Positions 24,936-33,396 of a DNA stretch of 64,000 bases are shown piece by piece (position 1 is the stretch's first letter; each line of letters opens with the position of its first letter). The notes under the pieces are model-generated. The model did not search any database, was not told where the DNA came from, and saw only the letters and a program-made list of their open reading frames with translations. The stretch lies in contig JABJJW010000001.1 in assembly GCA_018660685.1 (NCBI GenBank), positions 1 through 64,000 of the forward strand, given 5' to 3'. Both the position numbers and the translations under genes were made by a program. Source of the DNA: Flavobacteriales bacterium (lineage in GTDB: Bacteria; Bacteroidota; Bacteroidia; Flavobacteriales_G; Salibacteraceae).

Positions 24936-25447
24936 CAGTCGTAATTAACTCGGCGAACCTTCGGGTTCTTGCGCTCCTTCACGAACTCCTTCAACCGGAG
25001 GTTCGCTTTCTTGGTAAAGTCCAAATCATAGATGAACTGTGAACCAGAAAACCGAATTTTTCCAACTGGTCGTTCGAGATCCTCATGTGAGGGAATGCGC
25101 CCAACTGGATAAAGGTCAATAAAAAATGGGAAGACGAAGCTTTGATGCTTCTTTCGATCATTGACCTTCGTATCCACAAACACGGTCTTGGAAACATAAT
25201 TTTCGGCCATAACGACAAATGCAATCGAATCATTTAGATCCACTTCAAACTGGAATTTCCCAATGCGAGAGGTTTCTAACTCATCAATAAATTCAGTCGA
25301 TCTATAAATGCGAATTTTTGACTCTAGCCCTTTCTTTTTCTCGTTTACCACTTTACCTGATAGCAACAGTTTGCCCAACTTTTTGTTAGACTGACTGAAT
25401 CCACTCAGTGATAAAATCACGATTAGTACTAGGCAAACATGTTTCAT
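24935..25447 (-). CDS. secreted hypothetical protein with carboxypeptidase-regulatory-like domain
   Basis: This 170-residue exported protein has a signal peptide ending near GFSQS. Residues about 25-105 resemble a CarboxypepD_reg-like beta-sandwich (LLLSGKVVNEKKKGLESKIRIYR, FQFEVDLNDSIAFVVMAENYV). The end is basic (KERKNPKVRRVNYD). Such proteins in Bacteroidota are often small outer-membrane or periplasmic proteins of unknown role. It is inside the paaY-paaZ operon, 57 nt after the YciI-like gene and overlapping paaZ by 1 nt, so it is co-expressed with aromatic catabolism genes without an evident enzymatic role. Confidence 0.7.
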   Translation of the reverse strand: MKHVCLVLIVILSLSGFSQSNKKLGKLLLSGKVVNEKKKGLESKIRIYRSTEFIDELETSRIGKFQFEVDLNDSIAFVVMAENYVSKTVFVDTKVNDRKKHQSFVFPFFIDLYPVGRIPSHEDLERPVGKIRFSGSQFIYDLDFTKKANLRLKEFVKERKNPKVRRVNYD

Positions 25448-25504
25448 AACAGGCGAAGGGTCAATTTCGCGAGGAGTGCGAATATAATATGTTGGGCATT
25501 GATT

Positions 25505-25915
25505 TTAGGGCAATTCGGTGCCTTTTGCCAGCCAAAGCGGATGACATTCAAAATCGAGTCGATTTGCCTTGACCGCCGGATCATCGCCAACCAGCTCCGA
25601 AGCTTCTTCTACTGTCTCCAAATCGAAGAGTAATATTCCCCTCTTTTCAGTGTCATCACCAAATGGGCCGGCCATGATCAAGTGGTGTTCCTCTTCGAGT
25701 TTACCGAGATGTGCAAGATGGTTTTCTTGTATAGCGGCGCCTTCTTCTTCGCCTTGGGATCGGTCAGTACCGCTCAAATACATGCAAAAAACATATTGCT
25801 TCATGGTATAAGTCACTCCGTTTTCTTCATGCGTGAATTCTCTGGGATTGTCTGTTTGTGCACTGATGCTTAAACTTAAAAGCATCGATGCGACAACTAG
25901 GATTGATTTTTCCAT
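25505..25915 (-). CDS. exported YciI-related protein
   Basis: This 136-residue protein has an N-terminal signal peptide (MEKSILVVASMLLSLSISAQ) and a YciI/YCII-like domain (about 40-130). The domain signature includes KQYVFCMYLSG, ENHLAHLGKLEEEHHLIMAGPF, the His/Asp pair of the family (HLAHL, FDLETVEEA) and DPAVKANRLDFECHPL. Export is unusual; most YciI proteins are cytoplasmic. The family is linked to muconolactone isomerase-type folds and to chloride/peroxide chemistry, but function is unproven. It overlaps the preceding paaY by 19 nt, showing that it belongs to the same operon. Confidence 0.82.
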   Translation of the reverse strand: MEKSILVVASMLLSLSISAQTDNPREFTHEENGVTYTMKQYVFCMYLSGTDRSQGEEEGAAIQENHLAHLGKLEEEHHLIMAGPFGDDTEKRGILLFDLETVEEASELVGDDPAVKANRLDFECHPLWLAKGTELP

Positions 25916-26487
25916 ATGTCAATTAGCTTGTCTTGTTCTGGCCGGTTTTCTTCTTCTTCCCTATGTGGTTCACATTCTCGGAGTGTCTTCATGCAATCTT
26001 CGGGCAGCTGCTGATAAAGTCCAGTTCCTTTGGATTTCCATGCAATCATTTCGTCCGTTACTTCCTTGATGACTTTAGCTGGATTACCCGCGACCACCTT
26101 TCTCTTAGGAATCTTGAATTTGGCAGGCACAAAGGAAAGTGCGCCTACGATGGATTCATCCCCTACTTCAACCTCATCCATGAGAACGGCATTCATTCCA
26201 ATCAAACAATTTCGACCAAGGGTAGCGCCATGAACCACGGCACCATGGCCGACATGGGCACCCTCACGAAGTCGAACTTCGACAGCTGGAAACATGTGAA
26301 TGGTGCAATTCTCTTGAACATTGCATCCATCTTCGATGACAACCTTTCCCCAGTCGCCTCGAATGGCTGCTCCCGGCCCAATGTAAACTTTGGCTCCGAT
26401 GAAAACATTTCCCGTCACGTTCGCCTGAGGGTGAACAAAGGCACTTTCGTGCACTACGGGCCTAAATCCGTTGAATTCGTAAATCAC
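25897..26487 (-). CDS. paaY: PaaY-like hexapeptide-repeat thioesterase / gamma-carbonic anhydrase family
   Basis: This 196-residue left-handed beta-helix protein has hexapeptide repeats from about residue 20 to 125 (VTGNVFIGAKVYIGPGAAIRGD, HVGHGAVVHGATLG, LIGMNAVLMDEVEVG) and a C-terminal helix with VVAGNPAKVIKEV. His residues at HMF, HVGH and HG are placed as the metal ligands of the gamma-carbonic anhydrase fold. PaaY is a thioesterase that removes dead-end CoA thioesters in phenylacetate degradation. Its length (196, longer than plain gamma-CAs) and the paaZ downstream in the same operon support PaaY over a housekeeping anhydrase. Confidence 0.9.
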   Translation of the reverse strand: MIYEFNGFRPVVHESAFVHPQANVTGNVFIGAKVYIGPGAAIRGDWGKVVIEDGCNVQENCTIHMFPAVEVRLREGAHVGHGAVVHGATLGRNCLIGMNAVLMDEVEVGDESIVGALSFVPAKFKIPKRKVVAGNPAKVIKEVTDEMIAWKSKGTGLYQQLPEDCMKTLRECEPHREEEENRPEQDKLIDIWKNQS

Positions 26488-26590
26488 AGTTGATTGAGTT
26501 TCAACAAATATGTGAAAGGCTTTGGAGAACTCATTAAGGATTGGCCAGATTGACTCCTTGTCTGGACAACTCCCTTCAAACCTTTAAATG

Positions 26591-26621
26591 AAAAAAGCCT
26601 CAGAGTAAATCCAAGGCTTCT
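26591..26621 (-). terminator. intrinsic terminator, copy A
   Basis: On the minus strand GAAGCCTTGG and CTGAGGCTT form a stem followed by T6. It is closely similar to copy B at 26736-26766, sharing the internal ATTTACTCT/ATTACTCT loop, so the two come from a duplication. Confidence 0.7.
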
Positions 26622-26735
26622 TCTATGTTGCGCCTGTCCGTCCGAAACGAAGTGGAGGCGGAGGGGCCAGACTGACTCACCTCGACTAGCTCGGCACAGG
26701 CTTCTCGTACAGCCAGGGTTCAAAGAAATTTTGAA

Positions 26736-26766
26736 ATGAAAAAGCCCCAGAGTAATTCCGAGGCTT
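26736..26766 (-). terminator. intrinsic terminator of tRNA-fMet, copy B
   Basis: On the minus strand AAGCCTCGG and CTGGGGCTT pair with wobble, followed by TTTTTCA. It lies 9 nt after the 3' end of the tRNA. Confidence 0.75.
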
Positions 26767-26774
26767 CGTCTTAG

Positions 26775-26847
<73 letters not shown>

Positions 26848-26891
26848 ATATTATGAGTGCAAAGGTAAAACCAATTTTGATTTTATCAACT

Positions 26892-29318
26892 TTATCTAAG
26901 CTCAGCGCCGACTTCACGCTTGAATCTCTCCATAAGTCGATTCATGGTCTTCTCAACCTCCTTGTCCGTCAAGGTTTTGTTGGCATCTCTGAGCGTAAAT
27001 GACAATGCGTAGCTCTTCTTTCCTTTCGGCAATCCCTTGCCTTCGTATACGTCGAACAAACCAACAGTCTGAAGGAGCTTCCGTTCCGTCTGATAGGCAA
27101 GCTTTTCAAGCTCTGAATACTTCACCGCCTCATCCACCAAAAGTGCGAGGTCTCGCTTCACCGCTGGATACTTTGGTAACTCACCAATGAGAATATCGTC
27201 GTTGCGAAGCTTCAAAAGCTCATTCCATCTGAGTTCTAAATGGTAGACATCGCGTTTCAAATCGAAATTCTTGAGTAGGTCACCATTGACTTTCCCTCCT
27301 GAAATAACGACTTTGTCTCCAAGCTTCCAGTCAAGTCCAAAGCTGAACCAATCGTTGTGAGTTTCCGTCAGGGTGAGCTTAGCCGTTTCAATACCCAGTC
27401 TTGAAAATACGCCCTCAACAGATTCTTTCAGCTGATACCAGTCGGCGTCCAGGTCTTGATTTCTCCATTGTCCTGAAATGGACTTCCCCCCTATTGTAAG
27501 TGCAAGTCGTTCTTCCTCGAAGTAGCCTTCCTTGGCGTTCCGATATATATTACCGAATTCGAAGAGGGCAATATTGTGTTGCTGTCGATTGATGTTTCGA
27601 GCCGCACTGGTAAGCCCTGAAAAGATAAGAGCAGGTCTCAAAATTCCAAGATCCGTGCTCAACGGATTGTTTATTCGTACGATGTCCTCCTCCTTCCATT
27701 CGGAAGAGTAACCAGCATACTTCTCATCCACGAGCGAATTGGACATGCACTCTAAATAGCCTTGCGCAACCAACATTTGGGTGACAGCTCCTTTTCCTCG
27801 GGTGGACAGTGATGGTTTTACATCTTTCACCACTGATTTGATCTGATTAGAAAAAGGAACGGCATCGTATCCGTAAATCCTTAGGACTTCTTCGATGACA
27901 TCCGCTTCTCTCGTCACATCTACCTTGAAAGGTGGAACACTCAACTTCCATTGATCTCCCTTGCTCTTGACTTCTACATCAAGATCATTTAGAATTGATT
28001 CGGAAGTGTCTTCTTCAATGTCTATTCCTATAAGTTGATTGGCTCTACTTGGGCGATAATTCACCTCAAAATCTTCGAACATCTCTGGATGTGTATCAAC
28101 CAGGGGGCTCGATACTTTTCCGCCAGCAATTTCTGAAATCAAAAGAGCTGCCTGCTTCGCTGCATAGGCACAGCCATTTGGGTCAATTCCTCTCTCGAAT
28201 CGAAATGATGCATCCGTGTTCAGGGCGTGACGTTTAGCTGTCTTTCGAATCCAAACAGGATTGAAGTAAGCGCTTTCTAGAAAAATTGATGTCGTCTTTT
28301 CGGTTACTCCAGACTTGATTCCTCCGAACACACCGGCGATGCACATTCCACCATTTTCATTGCAGATCATGAGGTCACGATCGTCCAGCTCTCGCTCAAC
28401 TTCGTCGAGTGTGGTGAACTTGCTCTTATTGGGCAGTGTCTTGATTGAAACCTTGTCCCCTTCTATCTGATCAGCGTCAAATGCATGCAGCGGCTGACCA
28501 AAGGCGTGGTTAATGTAATTCGTGATGTCGACTACGTTGTTGATCGGGCGAATGCCAATTGCATTCAATCTATTCAGAAGCCATTGAGGTGACTTCTTCA
28601 CTTCTACGTTAGTCAACGTAACTCCCACATATCGAGGGCAAGCTTCTTCATTTTCGACGGTAAAGGGAATCTCTCTTCCACTGCCTTCTTTGAATGCCTC
28701 GTCTGAAGGTTTTGTCAGCTCAAATCCACCGCCCTTTTTGTGGTTCAGTGCAGCTCTTAAATCTCGGGCGACACCAAAGTGACTCGCAGCATCCGCTCGA
28801 TTTGGAGTTAATCCAATCTCATAAACATGATCGATTTCAATGTCGAAAATCTCAGCGGCCGGTGTTCCAATTTTAGTTGCTGGATCTAAAACCATGATTC
28901 CATCATGCCCTGTTCCCATGCCAATTTCGTCTTCGGCACAAATCATTCCTTGGGAAACTTCACCCCTGATTTTTGCTTTCTTGATTTCGAATCCAGAACC
29001 TTCAGGAGAATACAGCATGGTACCTAAGGTAGCGACGATGACTTTCTGGCCAGCTTCGACGTTGGGAGCACCACAGACAATGGGTAAAAGCTCATCTTCT
29101 CCGATATCGACTTTGGTGCAGCTAAGCTTATCGGCGTTTTCGTGTTGCCACTTCTCTTTTACCTCGCCAACAACAAGCCCCTGAAGACCGCCTTTGATCG
29201 ACTCAAACTTCTCAAGTCCCTCCACTTCAAGGCCGATGGCCGTAAGGATTTCTCCAATCTCTTCTGGACTTTCTTCAAATGCGATGTACTGGCGTAGCCA
29301 GTTGTACGAAATCTTCAT
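26892..29318 (-). CDS. pheT: phenylalanyl-tRNA synthetase beta subunit
   Basis: The beta chain of the tetrameric synthetase that charges tRNA-Phe, with 808 residues, the normal length of the bacterial form. In order: an OB-fold tRNA-binding EMAP domain (about 40-150, VVGEVKEKWQHENADKL), the B3/B4 editing domain (about 215-380), the B5 winged region, a catalytic-like core and the C-terminal anticodon-binding FDX-ACB domain (about 715-808, KYPAVKRDLALLVDE). No pheS is adjacent, which is common in Bacteroidota. A promoter element TACTTTTG lies on the minus strand about 20 nt upstream of the start. Confidence 0.96.
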   Translation of the reverse strand: MKISYNWLRQYIAFEESPEEIGEILTAIGLEVEGLEKFESIKGGLQGLVVGEVKEKWQHENADKLSCTKVDIGEDELLPIVCGAPNVEAGQKVIVATLGTMLYSPEGSGFEIKKAKIRGEVSQGMICAEDEIGMGTGHDGIMVLDPATKIGTPAAEIFDIEIDHVYEIGLTPNRADAASHFGVARDLRAALNHKKGGGFELTKPSDEAFKEGSGREIPFTVENEEACPRYVGVTLTNVEVKKSPQWLLNRLNAIGIRPINNVVDITNYINHAFGQPLHAFDADQIEGDKVSIKTLPNKSKFTTLDEVERELDDRDLMICNENGGMCIAGVFGGIKSGVTEKTTSIFLESAYFNPVWIRKTAKRHALNTDASFRFERGIDPNGCAYAAKQAALLISEIAGGKVSSPLVDTHPEMFEDFEVNYRPSRANQLIGIDIEEDTSESILNDLDVEVKSKGDQWKLSVPPFKVDVTREADVIEEVLRIYGYDAVPFSNQIKSVVKDVKPSLSTRGKGAVTQMLVAQGYLECMSNSLVDEKYAGYSSEWKEEDIVRINNPLSTDLGILRPALIFSGLTSAARNINRQQHNIALFEFGNIYRNAKEGYFEEERLALTIGGKSISGQWRNQDLDADWYQLKESVEGVFSRLGIETAKLTLTETHNDWFSFGLDWKLGDKVVISGGKVNGDLLKNFDLKRDVYHLELRWNELLKLRNDDILIGELPKYPAVKRDLALLVDEAVKYSELEKLAYQTERKLLQTVGLFDVYEGKGLPKGKKSYALSFTLRDANKTLTDKEVEKTMNRLMERFKREVGAELR

Positions 29319-29411
29319 GCTGCGCTAATGGTGGCGGCAAAAGTAGTACGGAGACGACAACCAAAGCTCATAAATTCAAATCGCCGGTTCAGTACAGTGA
29401 AGTAGTTCTAA

Positions 29412-29837
29412 TTATACCTCTAGTTTCAAATTGTAGTCCACCGAATGTTTGCCTGAACCTACAACGAACAGGTACATTCCTGACAAAAACGCATAAAGAG
29501 CCAATGCCGCTTCGAGCGTTCCTTCTTGACCGCCTCCACTGACGATAACGGCACCAACCAAGATTGGAATCTGGACGGCAATTACCCATCTCGTGAGTAA
29601 TCCAAGCACGATGAATATTCCTCCAGCGAGATGTACAAAAGCAATGTAATGGACCAAAACGATCGTCAACAAATCCCTGCTTTGAGGGTTAATGATGTCG
29701 ACCAGATAAGAAGTGTTCATCATGAATTGAACGCCTTTAAAGAACAGAAGCACGCCCAATGCCCATCTGAGCAAGTCTAAAACATAGTATTGACTGTGAC
29801 CATTTCCAACTTTATTGAATTTCTTAATTATCTCCAT
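29412..29837 (-). CDS. DoxX family membrane protein
   Basis: This 141-residue protein has four hydrophobic helices (about 20-42, 57-78, 85-105, 112-130) and the DoxX family pattern: LRWALGVLLFFKGVQF at the first helix, VHLAGGIFIVLGLLTRW at the second, and GTLEAALALYAFLSGMYLFVVGSGKHSVD at the end. DoxX proteins are inner-membrane proteins of unclear function, some linked to quinone or thiosulfate redox. It is monocistronic, between pheT (also minus) and a divergent lipoprotein gene, and shows nothing that fixes a substrate. Confidence 0.9.
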   Translation of the reverse strand: MEIIKKFNKVGNGHSQYYVLDLLRWALGVLLFFKGVQFMMNTSYLVDIINPQSRDLLTIVLVHYIAFVHLAGGIFIVLGLLTRWVIAVQIPILVGAVIVSGGGQEGTLEAALALYAFLSGMYLFVVGSGKHSVDYNLKLEV

Positions 29838-30090
29838 GGCTTCATTTTCCGAAAAAGATACTATTTCATTGATTTACAGACAACTGCGAATTAAATATGG
29901 TATTCCCCGAATAATATTTCATTTATACTAATGGCAAGGACAATTGTATGCTTGACGGAATTCATTTCGGATTGAATAACGTCGACGATTTCAATCCATG
30001 ATCTTCGAAGAGCCAGCCACGAATCAATTCGAAATCTCCCAACAATAATTTGAGGTTGTGCGATTCATTCATGCGACTATTTTTGGCCGC

Positions 30091-30546
30091 ATGAAATTGA
30101 GATCGCAATTGACCCTGCTGATCACTTTATTTCTGGTTTCATGTGAGCCAGACCTTGAGCGTATCGTTGAGCTTTCTTGGAACGATGAGCAACCAAAACT
30201 GGTAGGCTACTATTCTGTAACGGAATCCGAAAACGTCAAAGTCAAGGAGGAAAAGTTCTACGAGGATGGCCAATTGGAATACATTGGCGGTTTGGATTCC
30301 GAAGGACTTCGCCACGAAGTGTGGAAGTACTACTATCCCAATGGCCAACTTTGGAGCTTGGGCGAATACGAACACGGCTTGATGGAAGGTAAAAAGGAAG
30401 TTTACTGGCCTGATGGAACCATGCGATATCAGGGACAATTCACCCAAGATGAGAAAAGTGGTACGTGGATTTTTTACAACGTTGATGGCACTATTCTGGA
30501 AGAACGAGAATTTACTCCAAAAGCATCAGACAATCCAAAAAATTGA
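30091..30546 (+). CDS. MORN-repeat lipoprotein
   Basis: This 151-residue lipoprotein has the signal peptide MKLRSQLTLLITLFLVSC with Cys18 as the lipidated residue (frame also open upstream to GTG 30058, but ATG 30091 gives the proper signal). The rest is four MORN-like / YwqK-type repeats of about 22 residues (EKFYEDGQLEYIGG, YYYPNGQLWSLGEY, VYWPDGTMRYQGQF, FYNVDGTILEE). Similar proteins are widespread in Bacteroidota and often annotated as toxin-antitoxin YwqK; no toxin gene is adjacent. It is followed 26 nt later by dnaG. Role unknown, probably outer-membrane tethered. Confidence 0.82.
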   Translation: MKLRSQLTLLITLFLVSCEPDLERIVELSWNDEQPKLVGYYSVTESENVKVKEEKFYEDGQLEYIGGLDSEGLRHEVWKYYYPNGQLWSLGEYEHGLMEGKKEVYWPDGTMRYQGQFTQDEKSGTWIFYNVDGTILEEREFTPKASDNPKN

Positions 30547-30572
30547 TCTGCGGAATTATACTTTCGTAGGGA

Positions 30573-32525
30573 ATGATTCCTCCTCACAAAGTCGACGAAA
30601 TTTTAAGTGCTGCCCGCATCGATGAGGTTATTGGTGAATTTGTAAATCTTAAAAAATCTGGGTCGAGTTTAAAAGGCTTGAGTCCTTGGACGGATGAAAA
30701 GTCTCCTTCGTTCATGGTTTCACCGGCCAAAGGAATTTTCAAAGATTTCAGTTCGGGAAAAGGAGGCAATGTTGTGTCGTTCATCATGGAGCACGAGCAC
30801 TTCACTTATCCGGAAGCACTTCGATGGCTTGCCAAACGATACAGCATTGAAATTGAAGAGGAAAAACCCTCTCCAGAAATGGAAGAGGCGCGCAACGAAC
30901 GCGAAAGCCTCTATGTAATCAACGAATTTGCAAGAGATTGGTTTGCAGAACAGATGTGGGAGTCTGATGAAGGGCAAAACGTTGGGCTGAGCTACTTCAA
31001 AGAGCGGGGATTCACCGAAACCATCATCAAGAAATTTCAGCTTGGATACAATCCAGATGATTTCCAAGCATTTACCGACGTCGCACTAGCTAAAGGATAC
31101 AAGGATGAATACCTCCTTGCGACGGCCTTAGTAAAAGAGAAAAACGACAAGAAGTACGACGGTTACAAAGGGCGTGTAATTTTCCCGATTCACAATCTGA
31201 GCGGAAGGGTAATCGGTTTCGGTGGGCGGACGCTGAAGGCGGATAAGAACATTCCCAAGTACATCAATTCGCCGGAGAATGCGATCTACAACAAGAGTGC
31301 ATCACTGTACGGACTTTACTATGCGAAACAAGCGATTGCGAAAGGCGACGTATGTTATCTAGTGGAAGGATATACGGACGTCATTTCGTTCCATCAAAAG
31401 GGAGTTGAAAATACAGTTGCCTCATCTGGGACCGCATTGACTCGAGGCCAAATCAAGCTGATCTCTCGATACACACAGAACATCACCTTGGTTTATGACG
31501 GCGATCCTGCTGGAATCAAGGCTAGTTTAAGGGGAATCGACCTAATCCTTGAAGAGGGAATGCATGTGAAAGTGGTGCTTCTTCCAGATGGTCACGACCC
31601 AGATTCCTTTAGCAAAGAGCACGATGGCATTGCAATCAAAGAACATCTAGAAGGTAACGCTCGTGACTTCATCGGCTTCAAAGCCGACTTGCTGATGACC
31701 GAAGCTGCCGGTGATCCAATCAAGACCAACGATGTCATTCACGCCATGGTTGATTCCATCGCGTTGATTCCAGACACAATTCTCCGGTCCTTGTACATTA
31801 CGGAATGTAGCCGTTTGATGGACGTCTCAGAAACGGCGCTAATCAGCGAACTGAATAAGGTTCTTCGGAAAAATCACCGAACCAAGTTCCGAGGAGATCG
31901 ACGACGTGAGGAGATTCCGGAAGCTCCACTCATTGAAAATGACTTCAAGAAGGAGGAGCAGTTTGTTGAGGATACCGTAGAGCACCAAGAACGAGATCTA
32001 TTGAGGATCATGGTCAATTACTACGACCAAGCTTTCCAAATGGAAGATCCCACCGGTGAAGACGAAGAAGTTGAGCAACTCAATATTCTTGAATTTCTAA
32101 TCGATGAAATACAAGGAGACGACATAAGCTTTGAGACCGAATCCTATCAGAAGTTGTTTTCGGAGGTCGCTAAGAATTTTAATGAAACCAAAGATTTTCA
32201 ACCATCGACCTACATCCATCATGAGGACGAGGTCATCAGAAATCTCTTCATTGACCTTATGTCATTTCCGTACAACTTGGACAATTGGGAGCGCAAAGAC
32301 ATTTGGGTTAGCAGCGAAGAAAAGAAGCTTCGCAGGGCTGTGATCGAATCGATCTATGCTTATAAATCCAAACGAATAGAGCGCATGATTAAGAACAATC
32401 AAGAGTTGATGAAAGACCAGGTTCTACTGGGTGCAGATCCGGATGACTTCCTAATCACGCAGATGAAGCTGGAAGAGGTAAAGCTCCAAATTAACAAGAC
32501 ATTAGGCCGTACAATCTTACACTGA
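30573..32525 (+). CDS. dnaG: DNA primase DnaG with degenerate zinc-binding domain
   Basis: This primase makes RNA primers for replication. The 650 residues have the expected order: zinc-binding domain (1-95), primase core with RVIFPIHNLSGRVIGFGGR (201-219), TOPRIM motifs with Glu265 (LVEGYTDV) and Asp309/Asp311 (VYDGDPAG), and a helicase-interaction C-terminus (about 490-650). In the N-terminal domain all four zinc ligands are substituted. The normal GLCPFHNEKTPSF and CFGC segments read GLSPWTDEKSPSF (Ser37, Thr40) and DFSSG (Asp58, Ser61), while the fold-shaping residues around them are kept. A TACTTTCG element ends 6 nt before the ATG, giving a leaderless or near-leaderless transcript. Confidence 0.94.
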   Translation: MIPPHKVDEILSAARIDEVIGEFVNLKKSGSSLKGLSPWTDEKSPSFMVSPAKGIFKDFSSGKGGNVVSFIMEHEHFTYPEALRWLAKRYSIEIEEEKPSPEMEEARNERESLYVINEFARDWFAEQMWESDEGQNVGLSYFKERGFTETIIKKFQLGYNPDDFQAFTDVALAKGYKDEYLLATALVKEKNDKKYDGYKGRVIFPIHNLSGRVIGFGGRTLKADKNIPKYINSPENAIYNKSASLYGLYYAKQAIAKGDVCYLVEGYTDVISFHQKGVENTVASSGTALTRGQIKLISRYTQNITLVYDGDPAGIKASLRGIDLILEEGMHVKVVLLPDGHDPDSFSKEHDGIAIKEHLEGNARDFIGFKADLLMTEAAGDPIKTNDVIHAMVDSIALIPDTILRSLYITECSRLMDVSETALISELNKVLRKNHRTKFRGDRRREEIPEAPLIENDFKKEEQFVEDTVEHQERDLLRIMVNYYDQAFQMEDPTGEDEEVEQLNILEFLIDEIQGDDISFETESYQKLFSEVAKNFNETKDFQPSTYIHHEDEVIRNLFIDLMSFPYNLDNWERKDIWVSSEEKKLRRAVIESIYAYKSKRIERMIKNNQELMKDQVLLGADPDDFLITQMKLEEVKLQINKTLGRTILH

Positions 32526-33394
32526 TGGACACGCTCGTTGATATTCTAGACTTCGAACTCTTTCACTTTCACAACTTTTCCATAACCGTGATGAACATCG
32601 GAATGATCGTGTTCATCTACTTTATAACCTGGCTTCTACTTCGAATGGTCAAGGCGATTATGACCCGCAGTTTTCGACGGCGCGAATGGATGGAACAAAG
32701 CACGCTCTATGCGTTGCGAAAGCTTGTCTCCTACTTTGCCTATTCGATTGCTACGGCCATCGCCCTCGAATCGATCGGTCTCGATTTGACCCTTCTAATT
32801 GCTGGATCAGCAGCTTTGTTAGTTGGAATTGGGCTAGGAATTCAACAAATATTCAACGACTTCACTAGTGGGCTAATCATCCTTTTCGGTGGTACAGTCA
32901 AGGTTGGTGACATTGTTGAGTTCAATCAGACAGTAGGAAAGATTATTGAAATAGACTTTCGGACAAGTAAAATCACGACAAGAGACAACATCACGATCAT
33001 TGTCCCGAACAGCAAACTGGTTTCAGACAACGTCATCAATTGGACCACGATGGATTACCTCACCCGATTCAATGTAGAGGTTCAGGTGGCATATGGTTCC
33101 GATACCAATTTGGTAAGGGACATCCTTTTAGAGGTGGTGAAAAATCATCCCGGCACGAGAAACCCCAAGAATGTCAGTGTCCAGTTTAGAGATTTTGGTG
33201 AATCAGGTCTTCTATTTCGTGTCCTATTTTGGGCCACAAGCAATTGGGAAATTGAATTCATGAAGAGCGACATTCGATTCGCAATCGACGATGAATTCCG
33301 CAAAAATGAAATTAGAATTCCATTTCCCCAGCGAGATATTCATCTATTTCAAGATGGAAAGAGACCCGATCAGCCTCCTTCCTCTTCTAAATAA
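32525..33394 (+). CDS. small-conductance mechanosensitive channel (MscS family)
   Basis: This 289-residue inner-membrane channel is of MscS type. Three hydrophobic helices lie at about 20-45, 62-84 and 90-118; the third is the pore helix with alternating Gly/Ala (IAGSAALLVGIGLGIQQIFNDF), followed by the beta domain (LFGGTVKVGDIVEF, VGKIIEIDFRTSKI, IIVPNSKLVSDNVINW) and a C-terminal mixed domain. It releases solutes on hypo-osmotic shock. Its ATG overlaps the dnaG stop by 1 nt, so it is co-translated with primase; this pairing is probably incidental. Its end is 3 nt from the convergent T9SS gene. Confidence 0.93.
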   Translation: MDTLVDILDFELFHFHNFSITVMNIGMIVFIYFITWLLLRMVKAIMTRSFRRREWMEQSTLYALRKLVSYFAYSIATAIALESIGLDLTLLIAGSAALLVGIGLGIQQIFNDFTSGLIILFGGTVKVGDIVEFNQTVGKIIEIDFRTSKITTRDNITIIVPNSKLVSDNVINWTTMDYLTRFNVEVQVAYGSDTNLVRDILLEVVKNHPGTRNPKNVSVQFRDFGESGLLFRVLFWATSNWEIEFMKSDIRFAIDDEFRKNEIRIPFPQRDIHLFQDGKRPDQPPSSSK

Positions 33395-33396
33395 TT

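Larger units (their letters stand above)
26488..26774. other. structured intergenic region with a possible small RNA
   Basis: This 287-bp stretch has no convincing protein gene. It contains two copies of a tRNA-tail-plus-terminator unit (see the terminators at 26591 and 26736). Between them lies about 110 bp closed by GCCTGT/ACAGGC on the plus strand, which would make a stem if transcribed from the minus strand. The arrangement looks like an RNA gene or a decayed tRNA followed by its own terminator; I could not identify it. Confidence 0.35.

Noticed and set aside
26484-26723. 79-residue minus-strand ORF in the fMet-paaY gap
   Set aside because: Translation is rich in Arg/Ser/Gly without structure and crosses a terminator hairpin; better read as non-coding.
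30091-30546. MORN-repeat protein as part of a toxin-antitoxin pair
   Set aside because: No toxin gene is adjacent; dnaG follows. The YwqK label is a family name only.
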